Counted from the stretch's first letter, positions 34,499-43,491 are shown. The stretch: 64,000 bases of DNA from Erysipelotrichaceae bacterium 66202529 (GCA_017161075.1 CP046174.1:310001-374000); one strand, 5' to 3'. Program-made: numbers and translations. The notes: a model not told the origin generated them from the letters alone.

Positions 34499-37267
34499 AT
34501 GCGGAGAAAATCCAGGGTAGCAGACACATTGAAGCAAATCTGTGCAGACATCAGTTTTTCTTCTATACAGGAAGGCTATGAGGGGGTCAGTGCACAGCAG
34601 CTATCCGAATTCATGGGGATGGATCGGGCAAATGTAAGTAAAGAACTGAATCAGCTTTTTCAGGAGGATGCAGTCATCAAAATTACCGGGCGGCCTGTCT
34701 ATTATTTTGATAGGGAACGAATGGAGGAATTGCTGGCACATCCGCTGGACACCTGCACTGTACCATCCCTGCAGGATTTTCTGCAGGGGCACAGGCAGGA
34801 TACAGAAAATGATTTTGACAAGCTGATTGGAAGCGATAAAAGTCTAAAGACGATGATAAACAAAGCGAAGGCTGCGATGATCTATCCACCGTTTGGTCTG
34901 CATACCTTACTGGTAGGCCCGACAGGAGCCGGTAAGACAATGTTTGCGGAAATCATGTACCAGTATGCAAAGGATCATGGCGTATTGAATAAGACAGCAC
35001 CGTTTGTCATATTTAACTGTGCCGAATATGCGGACAATCCGCAGCTTTTGCTGGGACAGCTGTTTGGTTATGTCAAGGGTGCTTATACCGGAGCGGAGCG
35101 GGAAAATGAGGGACTTGTGGAAAAAGCACAGAATGGAGTTCTGTTTCTCGATGAAATTCATCGCCTGCCTCCGGAGGGACAGGAAATGCTGTTCATGCTG
35201 CTGGATAAGGGAGAATACCGTAAGCTGGGAGCCAATGAGACAAGCAAGGATGCAAGGGTGCTCATCATAGCCGCAACAACGGAAAATCTGGAATCCAGTT
35301 TGCTGCAGACCTTCCTGCGCAGAATACCAATGACAATAACCATGCCTTCTCTGGAGGATCGCTCGATTGAAGAACGTTACGAGCTGATTGAAAAATTTTT
35401 CAGGCAGGAATACAATCAGGTAAAAATACCAATCCATGTAAAGGCGAAGGTCATGCGTGCCCTGCTTTCCTATGACTGTAAAGGAAATATCGGTCAGCTG
35501 AAAGCGGATATTCGTCTGCTTTGTGCAAATGGTTTTTTAGAGCATATCTCACGACAGGATGAAGTAATTCGCATTACGCTGTCTCTGCTGCAGGAGCATA
35601 TTTACCATGGACTTTTGAATTCCGGCAAACAGAAGGAAGTGGATGATTTCCTGACCATGCATGATCAGGATGTATTTGTGTATGATCAGGAGACAAAGCT
35701 GGAGCGCTATGATGGAGAATTTTTGAACATCTATGAGGAAATGAACCGCCGTTTTCAGGATTATGAGGCAAAGGGGTACGATAATACAAAAATCAATCAC
35801 CATATGCGTACCTATATAGAAACCTACATAAAGACATTGAGCAATCAGATTGAAGAGTCGGGAAGTGAAGCGATGCTGTATAAAATCGTTCCGATTCATG
35901 TGTATCATGCAGTGGAGGTCGCATTGCAGCTCGCCCAGCAAAGGCTTGGTTACCCAATTTCCAAAAAGGTGTATACTGCAATGGCCCTGCATATTTCCGC
36001 ACTGCTGGAAAATAAACGCAAGGAGCATGAGCTGAATCCGAATGTATACGATGTATTGAGTGAAAATCCGAATGAGTACCATGTGGCGATGGATATCATG
36101 AGCTTTCTTCAGAAGGAACTGGAAATCACGTTTCCACCGCAGGAAATCGTCTTTTTCACGATGTTTCTGTGTATAGAAAAGGACAAACCGCAGGTAAACG
36201 GAGCCATTGCGCTTCTTGCGCTGGCACATGGTAACGGGGTGGCACGCAATATGGTGGATGTTGCCAATGCCCTGCTGGATACGCGGCATGGACATGCGCT
36301 GGATATGAGTCTGCATCAGAGTGTTGATGATTTTCTGGATACGGTAACCCGCAAGGTAAAGGAAATTGATGAGGGAAAGGGTGTACTGATTCTCGTTGAT
36401 ATGGGATCGCTGTTGTCCTTTGGTGAAATTATCACACAGAAAACCGGCATCCCGACGAAGACGATTGATATGATATCCACCCCGTTTGTGCTGGAGGCAT
36501 TGCGAAAAACCATGCTGAGTGAGTATACGCTGGAGGATTTGTATCGTGAGCTTAGAAGCTATACACCGTATATCGGCAAGCTGTATTCTAAGGAAATCAA
36601 GCAGAAGGCATTGCATCAGTATGTTATCGTAACAACCTGTTTAAGCGGGGAAGGGGCTGCGGTGAAGCTGGGAGAGCTGATCCGTTCTGCGATTCCTGCC
36701 ATTGATGAATACCATATTGATATTGTGCCGTGTAATACGGAATCCTTTCAGGACAAGCATCTGGAAAACAAACGCATCCTTGCTGTCGTAGGAGCCAGAG
36801 ATCTGTACCTGGAGGATACGCTGTATATATCAAGTGACAAAATTATTTTAGAGGATGGTCTGGCGACGATTGCACAGATCATATCCACGGCTGTCGGTGT
36901 GGAGGACAGTGAACCGGTTTCCTCCAATATCGTTATGAATAACTTCTTGAAGGAGTCACTGGTTTTTCTGGATCCGGTAAAGGCGGATGATGTAATTCGC
37001 AAGTCTTTCCAGGTCATATCCAAGATGTGGGATATCGAGGATTACAACCGGATTCTAATTGGCTATATGATGCATACAGGGTGTATGATTGAGCGCTGTA
37101 TTCGGGGGGCAGATATGGATTATACGGATTGTGAAAAGCGTATTAAGCGTAATGAAAAGCTGTATCACCTGGTTCGTACCGCTATGAAAATCATTGAGCG
37201 GGAGTTTCAGATTCGTATCAGTGACACAGAAGTGGCCTATATTATGGATAACTTTGACACAGAATAA
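34499..37267 (+). CDS. LevR-type sigma-54 activator with PTS regulatory domains
   Basis: This 922-residue regulator activates sigma-54 RNA polymerase at the adjacent PTS operon. In order it has an N-terminal helix-turn-helix (about residues 20-60), an AAA+ domain with Walker A GPTGAGKT at 140-147, the sigma-54 contact loop GAYTGA at 194-199 and Walker B GVLFLDEI, a PRD (about 440-545), an EIIA-mannose-like domain (near 565-690; IALLALAHGNG), an EIIB-like domain (YVIVTTCLSGEGAAVKLGE, near 705-725) and a second PRD. PRDs are phosphorylated by HPr or EIIB and report PTS flux. GAGGTG precedes the ATG. Confidence 0.93.
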   Translation: MRRKSRVADTLKQICADISFSSIQEGYEGVSAQQLSEFMGMDRANVSKELNQLFQEDAVIKITGRPVYYFDRERMEELLAHPLDTCTVPSLQDFLQGHRQDTENDFDKLIGSDKSLKTMINKAKAAMIYPPFGLHTLLVGPTGAGKTMFAEIMYQYAKDHGVLNKTAPFVIFNCAEYADNPQLLLGQLFGYVKGAYTGAERENEGLVEKAQNGVLFLDEIHRLPPEGQEMLFMLLDKGEYRKLGANETSKDARVLIIAATTENLESSLLQTFLRRIPMTITMPSLEDRSIEERYELIEKFFRQEYNQVKIPIHVKAKVMRALLSYDCKGNIGQLKADIRLLCANGFLEHISRQDEVIRITLSLLQEHIYHGLLNSGKQKEVDDFLTMHDQDVFVYDQETKLERYDGEFLNIYEEMNRRFQDYEAKGYDNTKINHHMRTYIETYIKTLSNQIEESGSEAMLYKIVPIHVYHAVEVALQLAQQRLGYPISKKVYTAMALHISALLENKRKEHELNPNVYDVLSENPNEYHVAMDIMSFLQKELEITFPPQEIVFFTMFLCIEKDKPQVNGAIALLALAHGNGVARNMVDVANALLDTRHGHALDMSLHQSVDDFLDTVTRKVKEIDEGKGVLILVDMGSLLSFGEIITQKTGIPTKTIDMISTPFVLEALRKTMLSEYTLEDLYRELRSYTPYIGKLYSKEIKQKALHQYVIVTTCLSGEGAAVKLGELIRSAIPAIDEYHIDIVPCNTESFQDKHLENKRILAVVGARDLYLEDTLYISSDKIILEDGLATIAQIISTAVGVEDSEPVSSNIVMNNFLKESLVFLDPVKADDVIRKSFQVISKMWDIEDYNRILIGYMMHTGCMIERCIRGADMDYTDCEKRIKRNEKLYHLVRTAMKIIEREFQIRISDTEVAYIMDNFDTE

Positions 37268-37287
37268 CACACAAGCTGAAAGAACAG

Positions 37288-37317
37288 GAAAAGTGCTGAT
37301 AAACAGGCACTTTTTTA
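37288..37317 (+). terminator. terminator of the LevR-type gene
   Basis: AAAAGTGC pairs with GCACTTTT and a T-tract follows. It isolates the sigma-A transcript from the sigma-54 promoter that begins four bases later. Confidence 0.8.
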
Positions 37318-37320
37318 TTT

Positions 37321-37336
37321 TGGCACGGGAATTGCT
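37321..37336 (+). promoter_or_regulatory. sigma-54 (-24/-12) promoter of the second PTS operon
   Basis: TGGCAC-GGGAA-TTGCT matches the sigma-54 consensus TGGCAC-N5-TTGCW at every defined position, with GG and GC exactly 10 bases apart. It lies 36 bases before the first PTS gene and directly after the gene of its presumed activator. Confidence 0.92.
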
Positions 37337-37372
37337 ACAGGATTAGTGAAGGTTATAAGAAAGGAGAAATGT

Positions 37373-37780
37373 ATGGAGGATAATGTATGGGTCTTCGTCT
37401 GTACACATGGAAGATTCGGAGAAGAATTGATTAAATCCGCTGAGATGATTGCTGGTGAGACAGAGAATGTATTCTCGTTTTCCCTGCTTCCCGGTATGCC
37501 GCCGGAGGATTACCGTTCCATGCTGGAGCAGCAACTGGAGAAGCTGCAGGGTGGTAAGGTGCTGTGCCTGGTAGACTTGTTTGGAGGAACACCGTGTACG
37601 ACGTGTGCAATTCTGTCAAAAACCTATGATATGCAGATACTATCGGGATTGAATCTGGCTATGTATATCGAGGTTACATCACAGAAAGGGAACTATCCTA
37701 TTGATGAATTGAAATCTGTAGGACTTTCCACTTTAAAGGATAGTGGAAAGGATGTTGTAAAGCTGCTGAGCGAACGATAG
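37373..37780 (+). CDS. PTS mannose-family IIA component
   Basis: This 135-residue cytoplasmic phosphocarrier has the active-site H12 in VFVCTHGRFGEEL and the LVDLFGGTPCTTC segment of mannose-class IIA. It is the first gene after the sigma-54 promoter. AAGGAG selects ATG 37373, nine codons inside the longest frame. Confidence 0.92.
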   Translation: MEDNVWVFVCTHGRFGEELIKSAEMIAGETENVFSFSLLPGMPPEDYRSMLEQQLEKLQGGKVLCLVDLFGGTPCTTCAILSKTYDMQILSGLNLAMYIEVTSQKGNYPIDELKSVGLSTLKDSGKDVVKLLSER

Positions 37781-37792
37781 GAGGAATGTACG

Positions 37793-38284
37793 ATGGCAGA
37801 GATTCGTTTGATTCGCATAGATTTTCGTCTGATCCATGGTCAGGTGGTCACAAAATGGGTAAAGCAGGCAAACGCTGATCGAATCATTATTGTAAATGAC
37901 GCATTGGCGCAGGATGAATTTTTAGGGAGTGTATATAAAATGGCGGCACCTTCCGATGTACGCGTAAGTATTTTCACCATAGACAAGGCGATTACAAAAT
38001 GGGAGAAAAATCAGTTTGGGGAAGGAAATGTATTGATGCTGTTTAAATCCGTAGAGGATGCACGAAGTATGCAGAAAAGAGGATTTCCGATGAAAGCATT
38101 GCAGATCGGTGGTCTGGGAGGCGGCAACGGACGCGTAAATACGCCAAGTGGAATCTCCTTTGATGCAAAGGATGCCACACTGTTAAAGGAAATACAAAAT
38201 GAGGGGTGTGAGGTATATATACATGTCGTGCCAAGTCAGCAGAAGTATGAAATCAATAAGGTCATAGAAAATCTGGAATTTTAA
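37793..38284 (+). CDS. PTS mannose/sorbose-family IIB component
   Basis: The 163-residue protein carries the phosphorylated H15 in DFRLIHGQVVTKW and the family loop LQIGGLGGGNG. It receives phosphate from the preceding IIA and transfers it to the sugar in the IIC/IID channel. AGGAGG precedes the ATG, 12 bases after the IIA stop. Confidence 0.93.
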   Translation: MAEIRLIRIDFRLIHGQVVTKWVKQANADRIIIVNDALAQDEFLGSVYKMAAPSDVRVSIFTIDKAITKWEKNQFGEGNVLMLFKSVEDARSMQKRGFPMKALQIGGLGGGNGRVNTPSGISFDAKDATLLKEIQNEGCEVYIHVVPSQQKYEINKVIENLEF

Positions 38285-38305
38285 AGAAAGAGAGGAGAGG
38301 ATTTT

Positions 38306-39076
38306 ATGAATACATTCTTATTAGCGATGTTGTGCGGTATCTGGTATTTCCTGTCTAGTATTGATTTTGGATACACCATCAGTGAAACACTGGGATCACC
38401 TGCTCTGATTGGAGCTGTTCTGGGAGTTGCGACTGGTCATCTGCAGGAGGGACTGATTTTAGGGGGAACGATTGAGTTGATGTATCTGGGAATTATATAT
38501 CCTGGAGGAACTGTACCGGCAGATGGATCGGCTGCGGCATTGATCGCCATTCCAATTGCCATTAAAACAGGAATGGAGCCGACAGCAGCCCTAGTAATTG
38601 CCGTACCTTTCGGAATTTTGGGCGGCTGGGTTTATAATCTGAAATATACTGTTAACTCCTTCTTTGTACATAAGGCTGACAAATATGCAGAAGAAGGAAA
38701 TGTAAAGGGTATGATGCGCTGTGCCAGAGAATGGCCGCTGCTGTTCATGTTCTGTATCACCTTCCCTGAGATTTTCCTGGCAAATATGGTAGGACCGGAT
38801 GTTGTATCCAATATACTGAACATGCTGCCGGAATGGGCAATGCACGGAATTGAGGTTGCGGGTGGTGTCATGCCTGCCATCGGTTTTGCTATTGCAGTTT
38901 ATACGATTGGAAAACGTGATCTCGTACCGTTCTTTGTAATCGGATATTTCCTGGTTGTATATTTTGAACTGGATGTTATGGCAGTTGCAGTATTTGCGAC
39001 ATCCATCGCTTTACTGATTTACTGGATGACAAACAAAAAGGAATTAGCGCCTGCTGTAGAGGAGGATGATGACTAA
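38306..39076 (+). CDS. PTS mannose/sorbose-family IIC component
   Basis: This 256-residue membrane subunit has the conserved ELMYLGIIYPGGTVPADG (about residues 57-74), many hydrophobic helices and an acidic C-terminus (AVEEDDD). It forms the translocation channel with the IID encoded next. It resembles the IIC of the first operon in layout but is clearly divergent, so the substrate range may differ. The stop overlaps the IID start (TAATG). Confidence 0.92.
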   Translation: MNTFLLAMLCGIWYFLSSIDFGYTISETLGSPALIGAVLGVATGHLQEGLILGGTIELMYLGIIYPGGTVPADGSAAALIAIPIAIKTGMEPTAALVIAVPFGILGGWVYNLKYTVNSFFVHKADKYAEEGNVKGMMRCAREWPLLFMFCITFPEIFLANMVGPDVVSNILNMLPEWAMHGIEVAGGVMPAIGFAIAVYTIGKRDLVPFFVIGYFLVVYFELDVMAVAVFATSIALLIYWMTNKKELAPAVEEDDD

Positions 39077-39897
39077 TGGAAACAAATGAAAAGAAGCTTA
39101 CCAAGAAAGACATAACCCGTTCCTATATCCAGTGGAGATTGCTTGCTGAGGTATCTCACTCCTATGAACGTTATCAGTCTTTGTCTATGGCTGTAACCTT
39201 ATCGAAGCCATTACGTAAATTATACACTGACGATGAAGAGTATAGAAAGGCTCTGGTACGTCATATGCAGTTCTTCAATACGGAGGCAACCATTGGTGCT
39301 ATCATTCCCGGTATCGTTTTATCGCTGGAGGAGGATCGTGCAAATGGTGCTGAAATTCCGGATGAGGTCATAGCATCGATTAAGACAGGGCTTATGGGGC
39401 CTATGGCAGGTATTGGTGATACGCTGTACTGGGGAACCATCAAGGCAATCTGCTTCTCACTTGCGGCAACAATGGCATTAAGCGGTAATTATGCTGGCAT
39501 GGTATTTGCTTGTATCCTGTTTCCGATTTGCGGATTTACGATTGGATACTTTATGTGGCATATGGGATATCGTATCGGTAGAACCAGTATTTCCAAAATC
39601 CTGCAAAGCGGTGTTGTAAATAAAATTATTCAGGCCTGCAGTATACTGGGGCTGATGATGATGGGGGCATTGTCCGCAAGCTATGTTACATTAACTACAA
39701 CAGCTGGTATGAAAATAGAAAACAGCGATCCTATTCTGGTACAGCAGATTCTGGATGAAATCATTCCGGGTATTCTGCCGTTAGCTGTTATTGCTCTAAT
39801 ATTCTTTGCCATAAAGAAAAAGGGTATGAAGTTTAATCTGTATATCATTATCATTATTGTACTGAGTCTGGTCGGTGCATTCTTTGATATCGTATAG
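39076..39897 (+). CDS. PTS mannose/sorbose-family IID component
   Basis: The 273-residue subunit begins with the cytoplasmic ITRSYIQWRLLAEVSHSYER and has the IID hallmark GLMGPMAGIGDTLYWGTIKA (near residues 108-127), then hydrophobic helices. One-base overlap with IIC points to coupled translation. A 73-base gap without a terminator separates it from the amidohydrolase gene, which is therefore probably in the same operon. Confidence 0.92.
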   Translation: METNEKKLTKKDITRSYIQWRLLAEVSHSYERYQSLSMAVTLSKPLRKLYTDDEEYRKALVRHMQFFNTEATIGAIIPGIVLSLEEDRANGAEIPDEVIASIKTGLMGPMAGIGDTLYWGTIKAICFSLAATMALSGNYAGMVFACILFPICGFTIGYFMWHMGYRIGRTSISKILQSGVVNKIIQACSILGLMMMGALSASYVTLTTTAGMKIENSDPILVQQILDEIIPGILPLAVIALIFFAIKKKGMKFNLYIIIIIVLSLVGAFFDIV

Positions 39898-39970
39898 GAT
39901 AAAATCTTATCGTCTGTGTTTAGAAACCATTTCTTTACAACGAAAGTTTACCAGATAAGGGGAGGAATTT

Positions 39971-41167
39971 ATGGATAAATATAAACAGGCTGTAACAGCC
40001 ACTGTAGATGCAGAGTTTGATCATCTATGGAAGCTGGCATCCTATATTCATGCAAATCCTGAAATAGCCTTTGAAGAGAAGAAAGCTGCATCTGCACTTT
40101 CTTCTTATCTGCATGAGGCAGGATTCATTCTGGAAACAGGTATTGCAGGATTGGAAACAGCCTTCAAGGCTGTATTTAAAAAAGGAGACGGCCCCAGAAT
40201 CGCTGTGCTGGCTGAATATGACGCATTACAGGGATTGGGGCATGCCTGCGGACATAACTTGATTGCGACAAGTGCACTGGGCTGTGCCGTTGCTGTAAAG
40301 CATGCATTGCAACAAAGTGATCTGCAGGGAAGCATTGAGGTATATGGTACTCCTGCTGAAGAAGACGGCGGTGGAAAAATCATCATGCTGGATCACGGTG
40401 TGTTTGACGGTCTGGATGCGGTATTTTTAATGCATCCAACCAGTGCCATGGCAAGAATCGGCGGGGAATGTGCTTCCTTTACGGATTTTGTAATTGAATA
40501 TTTTGGAAAAAGCGCCCATGCGGAATCTCATCCGGAAAATGGAATCAATGCCCTGGATGCCGCAAATCTCTTCTATCAGGCTGTAGGTCTTACGCGCCAG
40601 CAGCTGAGAGATTCGATTCATGTCTGCTGTATCCTGGCAGAAAGTGAAAAGGATATCGGCCGGATTCCCGATTATGCAAAGCTGGAGGTTGAGATTTCCA
40701 CCATGCGCGTGAAGGATATTGAGACAACGAAGCAGAAGATTATCAATATCGCAGAGGGAATGGCCCTTGCCAGCGGCTGCCGGGTGTCCTATAAGGAAAT
40801 TCCAGGCTATTATGGACGTATGCCAAATGCTGTTTTGGGTGAGCTTTGCCGCCAGGAAATGCTGGCCCTTCAGGAGCCGATGATGGAAGGTATGCCAAGT
40901 GATGCCGGAGGAGAGGATTTGGGAAATGTATCCCGTGTGATTCCTGCCTGCAACCTGTATATGACATTGCTTCCGGAAAAGAAAATTTCCGGACATACAG
41001 AGCAATTCCGTGAGCTTGCGATATCTGATGCAGGAAAGCACTGTCTGGATGTTTCCAGTAAGGGTATGGCAAACAGTATTGTACGGCTGTTTCAGGAACC
41101 GGATCTGCTGAAGCAGGCAAAAGAGGAGCTGAGGTGCCGTCAGAAGGAGGAGGCTGCGAATGAATAA
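39971..41167 (+). CDS. M20-family amidohydrolase
   Basis: This 398-residue cytoplasmic metal-dependent hydrolase belongs to the M20 amidohydrolase group that includes AbgB-like and N-acyl-amino-acid hydrolases. LAEYDALQGLGHACGHN (about residues 79-95) holds the metal-binding Cys/His cluster typical of this subgroup, and GTPAEEDGGGK (near 126-136) holds the catalytic Glu pair. A dimerisation domain sits in the middle (FGKSAHAESHPENGINALDA). It cleaves amide bonds, and in a PTS operon it probably acts on the imported phosphorylated compound or a side chain of it. AGGGGAGG precedes the ATG. Confidence 0.9.
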   Translation: MDKYKQAVTATVDAEFDHLWKLASYIHANPEIAFEEKKAASALSSYLHEAGFILETGIAGLETAFKAVFKKGDGPRIAVLAEYDALQGLGHACGHNLIATSALGCAVAVKHALQQSDLQGSIEVYGTPAEEDGGGKIIMLDHGVFDGLDAVFLMHPTSAMARIGGECASFTDFVIEYFGKSAHAESHPENGINALDAANLFYQAVGLTRQQLRDSIHVCCILAESEKDIGRIPDYAKLEVEISTMRVKDIETTKQKIINIAEGMALASGCRVSYKEIPGYYGRMPNAVLGELCRQEMLALQEPMMEGMPSDAGGEDLGNVSRVIPACNLYMTLLPEKKISGHTEQFRELAISDAGKHCLDVSSKGMANSIVRLFQEPDLLKQAKEELRCRQKEEAANE

Positions 41168-42548
41168 TATCGGAGTATACGGTCTTGGTGTAATGGGGCA
41201 ATCCCTGGCGCGTAATATCATGAGTAAGGGGTTTACCGTATCCATATATAATATAGAAACGGAAGTGACAGAAAAGCTGGCAAAGACCTATCCTTCTCTG
41301 GATGGTTACACGCGTCTGGAAGACTTTGTGAATAGTTTGGAACAGCCGCGTAAAATCATTTTAATGGTGACAGCCGGCCGTGTTGTGGACAGTGTAATCA
41401 ATTCCCTAAAGCCTCTTCTTGAGCAGGGGGATATTCTGATTGATTGCGGTAATTCCTTTTATGAGGATACAGAGCGTAGAATGCAGGAGCTGGAAGAGCT
41501 TGGTTTACGGTTTATCGGAAGCGGCGTTTCCGGTGGAGAAAAGGGTGCCTTGTATGGGCCTAGTATCATGCCATCGGGTGATTATGCTGCCTATCGTGAG
41601 ATTGAAGAAATTTTTACCGCAATGGCCGCTAAAAATGAGGATGGAAGCTCCTGCTGTACCTATATCGGCAGAAAAGGCTCAGGGCATTTTGTAAAGATGG
41701 TACATAATGGTATTGAATATGCGGATATGCAGCTAATTGCTGAATGCTATGGTATAGGAAAGCGGCTGTTTCCTAATGACCGTACAGCTGTTCAAAAGAT
41801 ATTCGGCCAACTGAATAAGGACAATCTGAAATCCTATCTGCTGGATATTACAGAGGATATCCTGGAGAAAAAGGAGGATGGGGAATGGCTGCTTGATAAG
41901 GTATTAGATGTCGCAAAGCAGAAGGGCACCGGCAAATGGACAGCCCGTGTATCACTGGAATACGGCGTACCTGTACCAAGTCTTTTAGAAGCTGTGGAGG
42001 CTAGATTTTTATCCGCAATGAAAGAAGAACGTATTGCGGCACAGGAGTGCTGTAACAGTGAAGAAGTGCTCTGCAAGGGGGATGCGTCCTTGACTGCCAG
42101 CCTGTATAAGGCTATGCTGCTGGCGAAAACAAGCATATACGCGCAGGGATTTGCTTTGATATCCAGTGTAAATAAGGAATGTAGCTATGGCATTGATATG
42201 AAACAGCTGTCAGTTATATGGCAGAATGGCTGTATCATTAAATCAGAATTTTTGAAGGAAATTTACCAGGCTTATGAGAAAAATCCGGATGTCAGCAACC
42301 TGCTTGTTTCCCCTGTATTTATAAAGCATATACAGGAATGCAGAACAGCGTTGCAGGAAGTGATTCATTATGCGATGGAACAGAGGATATATGTACCTGT
42401 TTTGTGCAGTGCGCTGAATTATATAAATGGCTATACTTCCGCAGAGCTGGAAACCAATCTGATTCAGGCACAGCGGGACTGCTTTGGTGCACATACCTAT
42501 GAGCGTGTGGATCAGGAAGGGGTATTTCACAGCGATTGGCTGAAATAA
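41160..42548 (+). CDS. gnd: 6-phosphogluconate dehydrogenase, decarboxylating (long type)
   Basis: The 462-residue enzyme converts 6-phosphogluconate to ribulose 5-phosphate and CO2, typically with NADP in this class. It shows NIGVYGLGVMGQSLARNI at the N-terminus, LIDCGNSFYEDTERR (about residues 97-111), GSGVSGGEKGALYGPSIMP (about 121-139) and the catalytic KMVHNGIEYADMQLIAE (about 179-195), plus the C-terminal half that the short 6PGDH at 16.7 kb lacks. It overlaps the amidohydrolase by 8 bases, so the two are tightly coupled. AAGGAGG lies inside the preceding gene. Confidence 0.93.
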   Translation: MNNIGVYGLGVMGQSLARNIMSKGFTVSIYNIETEVTEKLAKTYPSLDGYTRLEDFVNSLEQPRKIILMVTAGRVVDSVINSLKPLLEQGDILIDCGNSFYEDTERRMQELEELGLRFIGSGVSGGEKGALYGPSIMPSGDYAAYREIEEIFTAMAAKNEDGSSCCTYIGRKGSGHFVKMVHNGIEYADMQLIAECYGIGKRLFPNDRTAVQKIFGQLNKDNLKSYLLDITEDILEKKEDGEWLLDKVLDVAKQKGTGKWTARVSLEYGVPVPSLLEAVEARFLSAMKEERIAAQECCNSEEVLCKGDASLTASLYKAMLLAKTSIYAQGFALISSVNKECSYGIDMKQLSVIWQNGCIIKSEFLKEIYQAYEKNPDVSNLLVSPVFIKHIQECRTALQEVIHYAMEQRIYVPVLCSALNYINGYTSAELETNLIQAQRDCFGAHTYERVDQEGVFHSDWLK

Positions 42549-42596
42549 TGTAAAAAGGCCGTGAGAGCCTAGCTTTTAATAAAAAATTATATAGAA

Positions 42597-42646
42597 GGAA
42601 GCTTTGAATTCATTGTAATTATGCAAGGATTTGAAGCTTTTTTTAT
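42597..42646 (+). terminator. terminator of the sigma-54 operon
   Basis: AAGCTTTGAAT pairs with ATTTGAAGCTT (two wobbles) and a long T-tract follows. Confidence 0.7.
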
Positions 42647-42948
42647 TATATCCTGTTCCGGTTAGGCTGTAAGTATTTTTTATTTGGACATAGGACGCAT
42701 GACGGATACAAATTGCTGGAGATTATCAGTGCTACAGAACGGCTGTATGTTGAAAAGAGCATTATAATGATAAGCTGAGGAAAAGATAACAGTATCCATT
42801 ATTCTGTCAAAGCGCTTCAGAAGTTTTTTCATTCAGCATAAGAGTCTTCATGTTAATATAGAATGTTAAGAAGATTATAAAATCAAAGAGGTTAATGATG
42901 GACATGTAATGTTTCCTCATCATGAAAAGTCACGCAAAATTTATAAAT
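42647..42948. other. intergenic region without a recognised gene
   Basis: About 300 AT-rich bases with no open frame preceded by a ribosome binding site. It leads into the 0A-box-like sites of the following gene. Confidence 0.45.
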
Positions 42949-42965
42949 TTCGACAGAAAACGACA
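42949..42965. promoter_or_regulatory. two 0A-box-like sites
   Basis: TTCGACA (42949-42955) is the exact reverse complement of the Spo0A box core TGTCGAA. A second, weaker copy, AACGACA, begins 10 bases later, the spacing with which Spo0A dimers bind. They lie about 45 bases upstream of a TGGTAGAAT extended -10 at 43002-43010 that would drive the Spo0A-domain gene. Confidence 0.5.
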
Positions 42966-43034
42966 TTGGTTTACTTCTGGACATATTTAAATTATTGTTA
43001 GTGGTAGAATCAGGAAATGGATGGAGGGAATTTT

Positions 43035-43412
43035 ATGACGGATACATTGACAAAGGATTTATATGAAGAAATTACAAATCTTCTGCATGACATGGGGACA
43101 CCTGCGCATATTAAAGGTCACTATTATCTTCGTACTGCTATTCTGGAGGTTTATTTTCACCCGGAGCTGCTAAAGAACATGATGAACGGCTTGTATGCAT
43201 TGATTGCGGATACCTACGATACGACATCTTCCTGTGTGGAAAGAAGCATTCGCAATGCTGTAGAGGCAACACTGGATCGAGGAGATGTGGATTTTCTATA
43301 CTCTGTTTTTCGTAATACAATCAGCAAAAATAAAGGAAAACCGACAAATAGAGAATTTATTATGATGGTCGTGGATGTCCTGCGTGTCCGGGCATATGTG
43401 AAAACAGCTTAG
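43035..43412 (+). CDS. stand-alone Spo0A C-terminal DNA-binding domain protein
   Basis: The whole 125-residue protein corresponds to the Spo0A effector domain. HDMGTPAHIKGHYYLRTAI (about residues 18-36) and SSCVERSIRNAVEAT (about 68-82, recognition-helix region) align with the family, as does the C-terminal GKPTNREFIMMVVDVLR. No receiver domain precedes it: the ATG at 43035 has TGGAGGG before it and the upstream frame adds only six codons. It may therefore bind 0A boxes without phosphorelay control. Candidate boxes lie upstream of its own gene. Spo0A itself is expected elsewhere. Confidence 0.88.
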   Translation: MTDTLTKDLYEEITNLLHDMGTPAHIKGHYYLRTAILEVYFHPELLKNMMNGLYALIADTYDTTSSCVERSIRNAVEATLDRGDVDFLYSVFRNTISKNKGKPTNREFIMMVVDVLRVRAYVKTA

Positions 43413-43455
43413 TTTCTTATATTTACAATAAGCAAAATTTTGCTAATATCGCCGC

Positions 43456-43491
43456 AAAAACAGTCAGAAGCTGACAACCTCTGACGTTTTT
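43456..43491. terminator. bidirectional hairpin terminator
   Basis: GTCAGA and TCTGAC form the stem, flanked by AAAAAC on one side and GTTTTTA on the other. The rest of the interval up to the helicase gene has no other recognised element. Confidence 0.55.

Noticed and set aside
35549..36616. 355-codon open frame antisense to the LevR-type gene
   Set aside because: It lies wholly opposite a well-supported regulator, has no ribosome binding site and its translation has no coding character.
40427..41245. 272-codon antisense frame over the M20 and 6PGDH genes
   Set aside because: Shadow of two genes whose motifs are unambiguous; no start signals on that strand.
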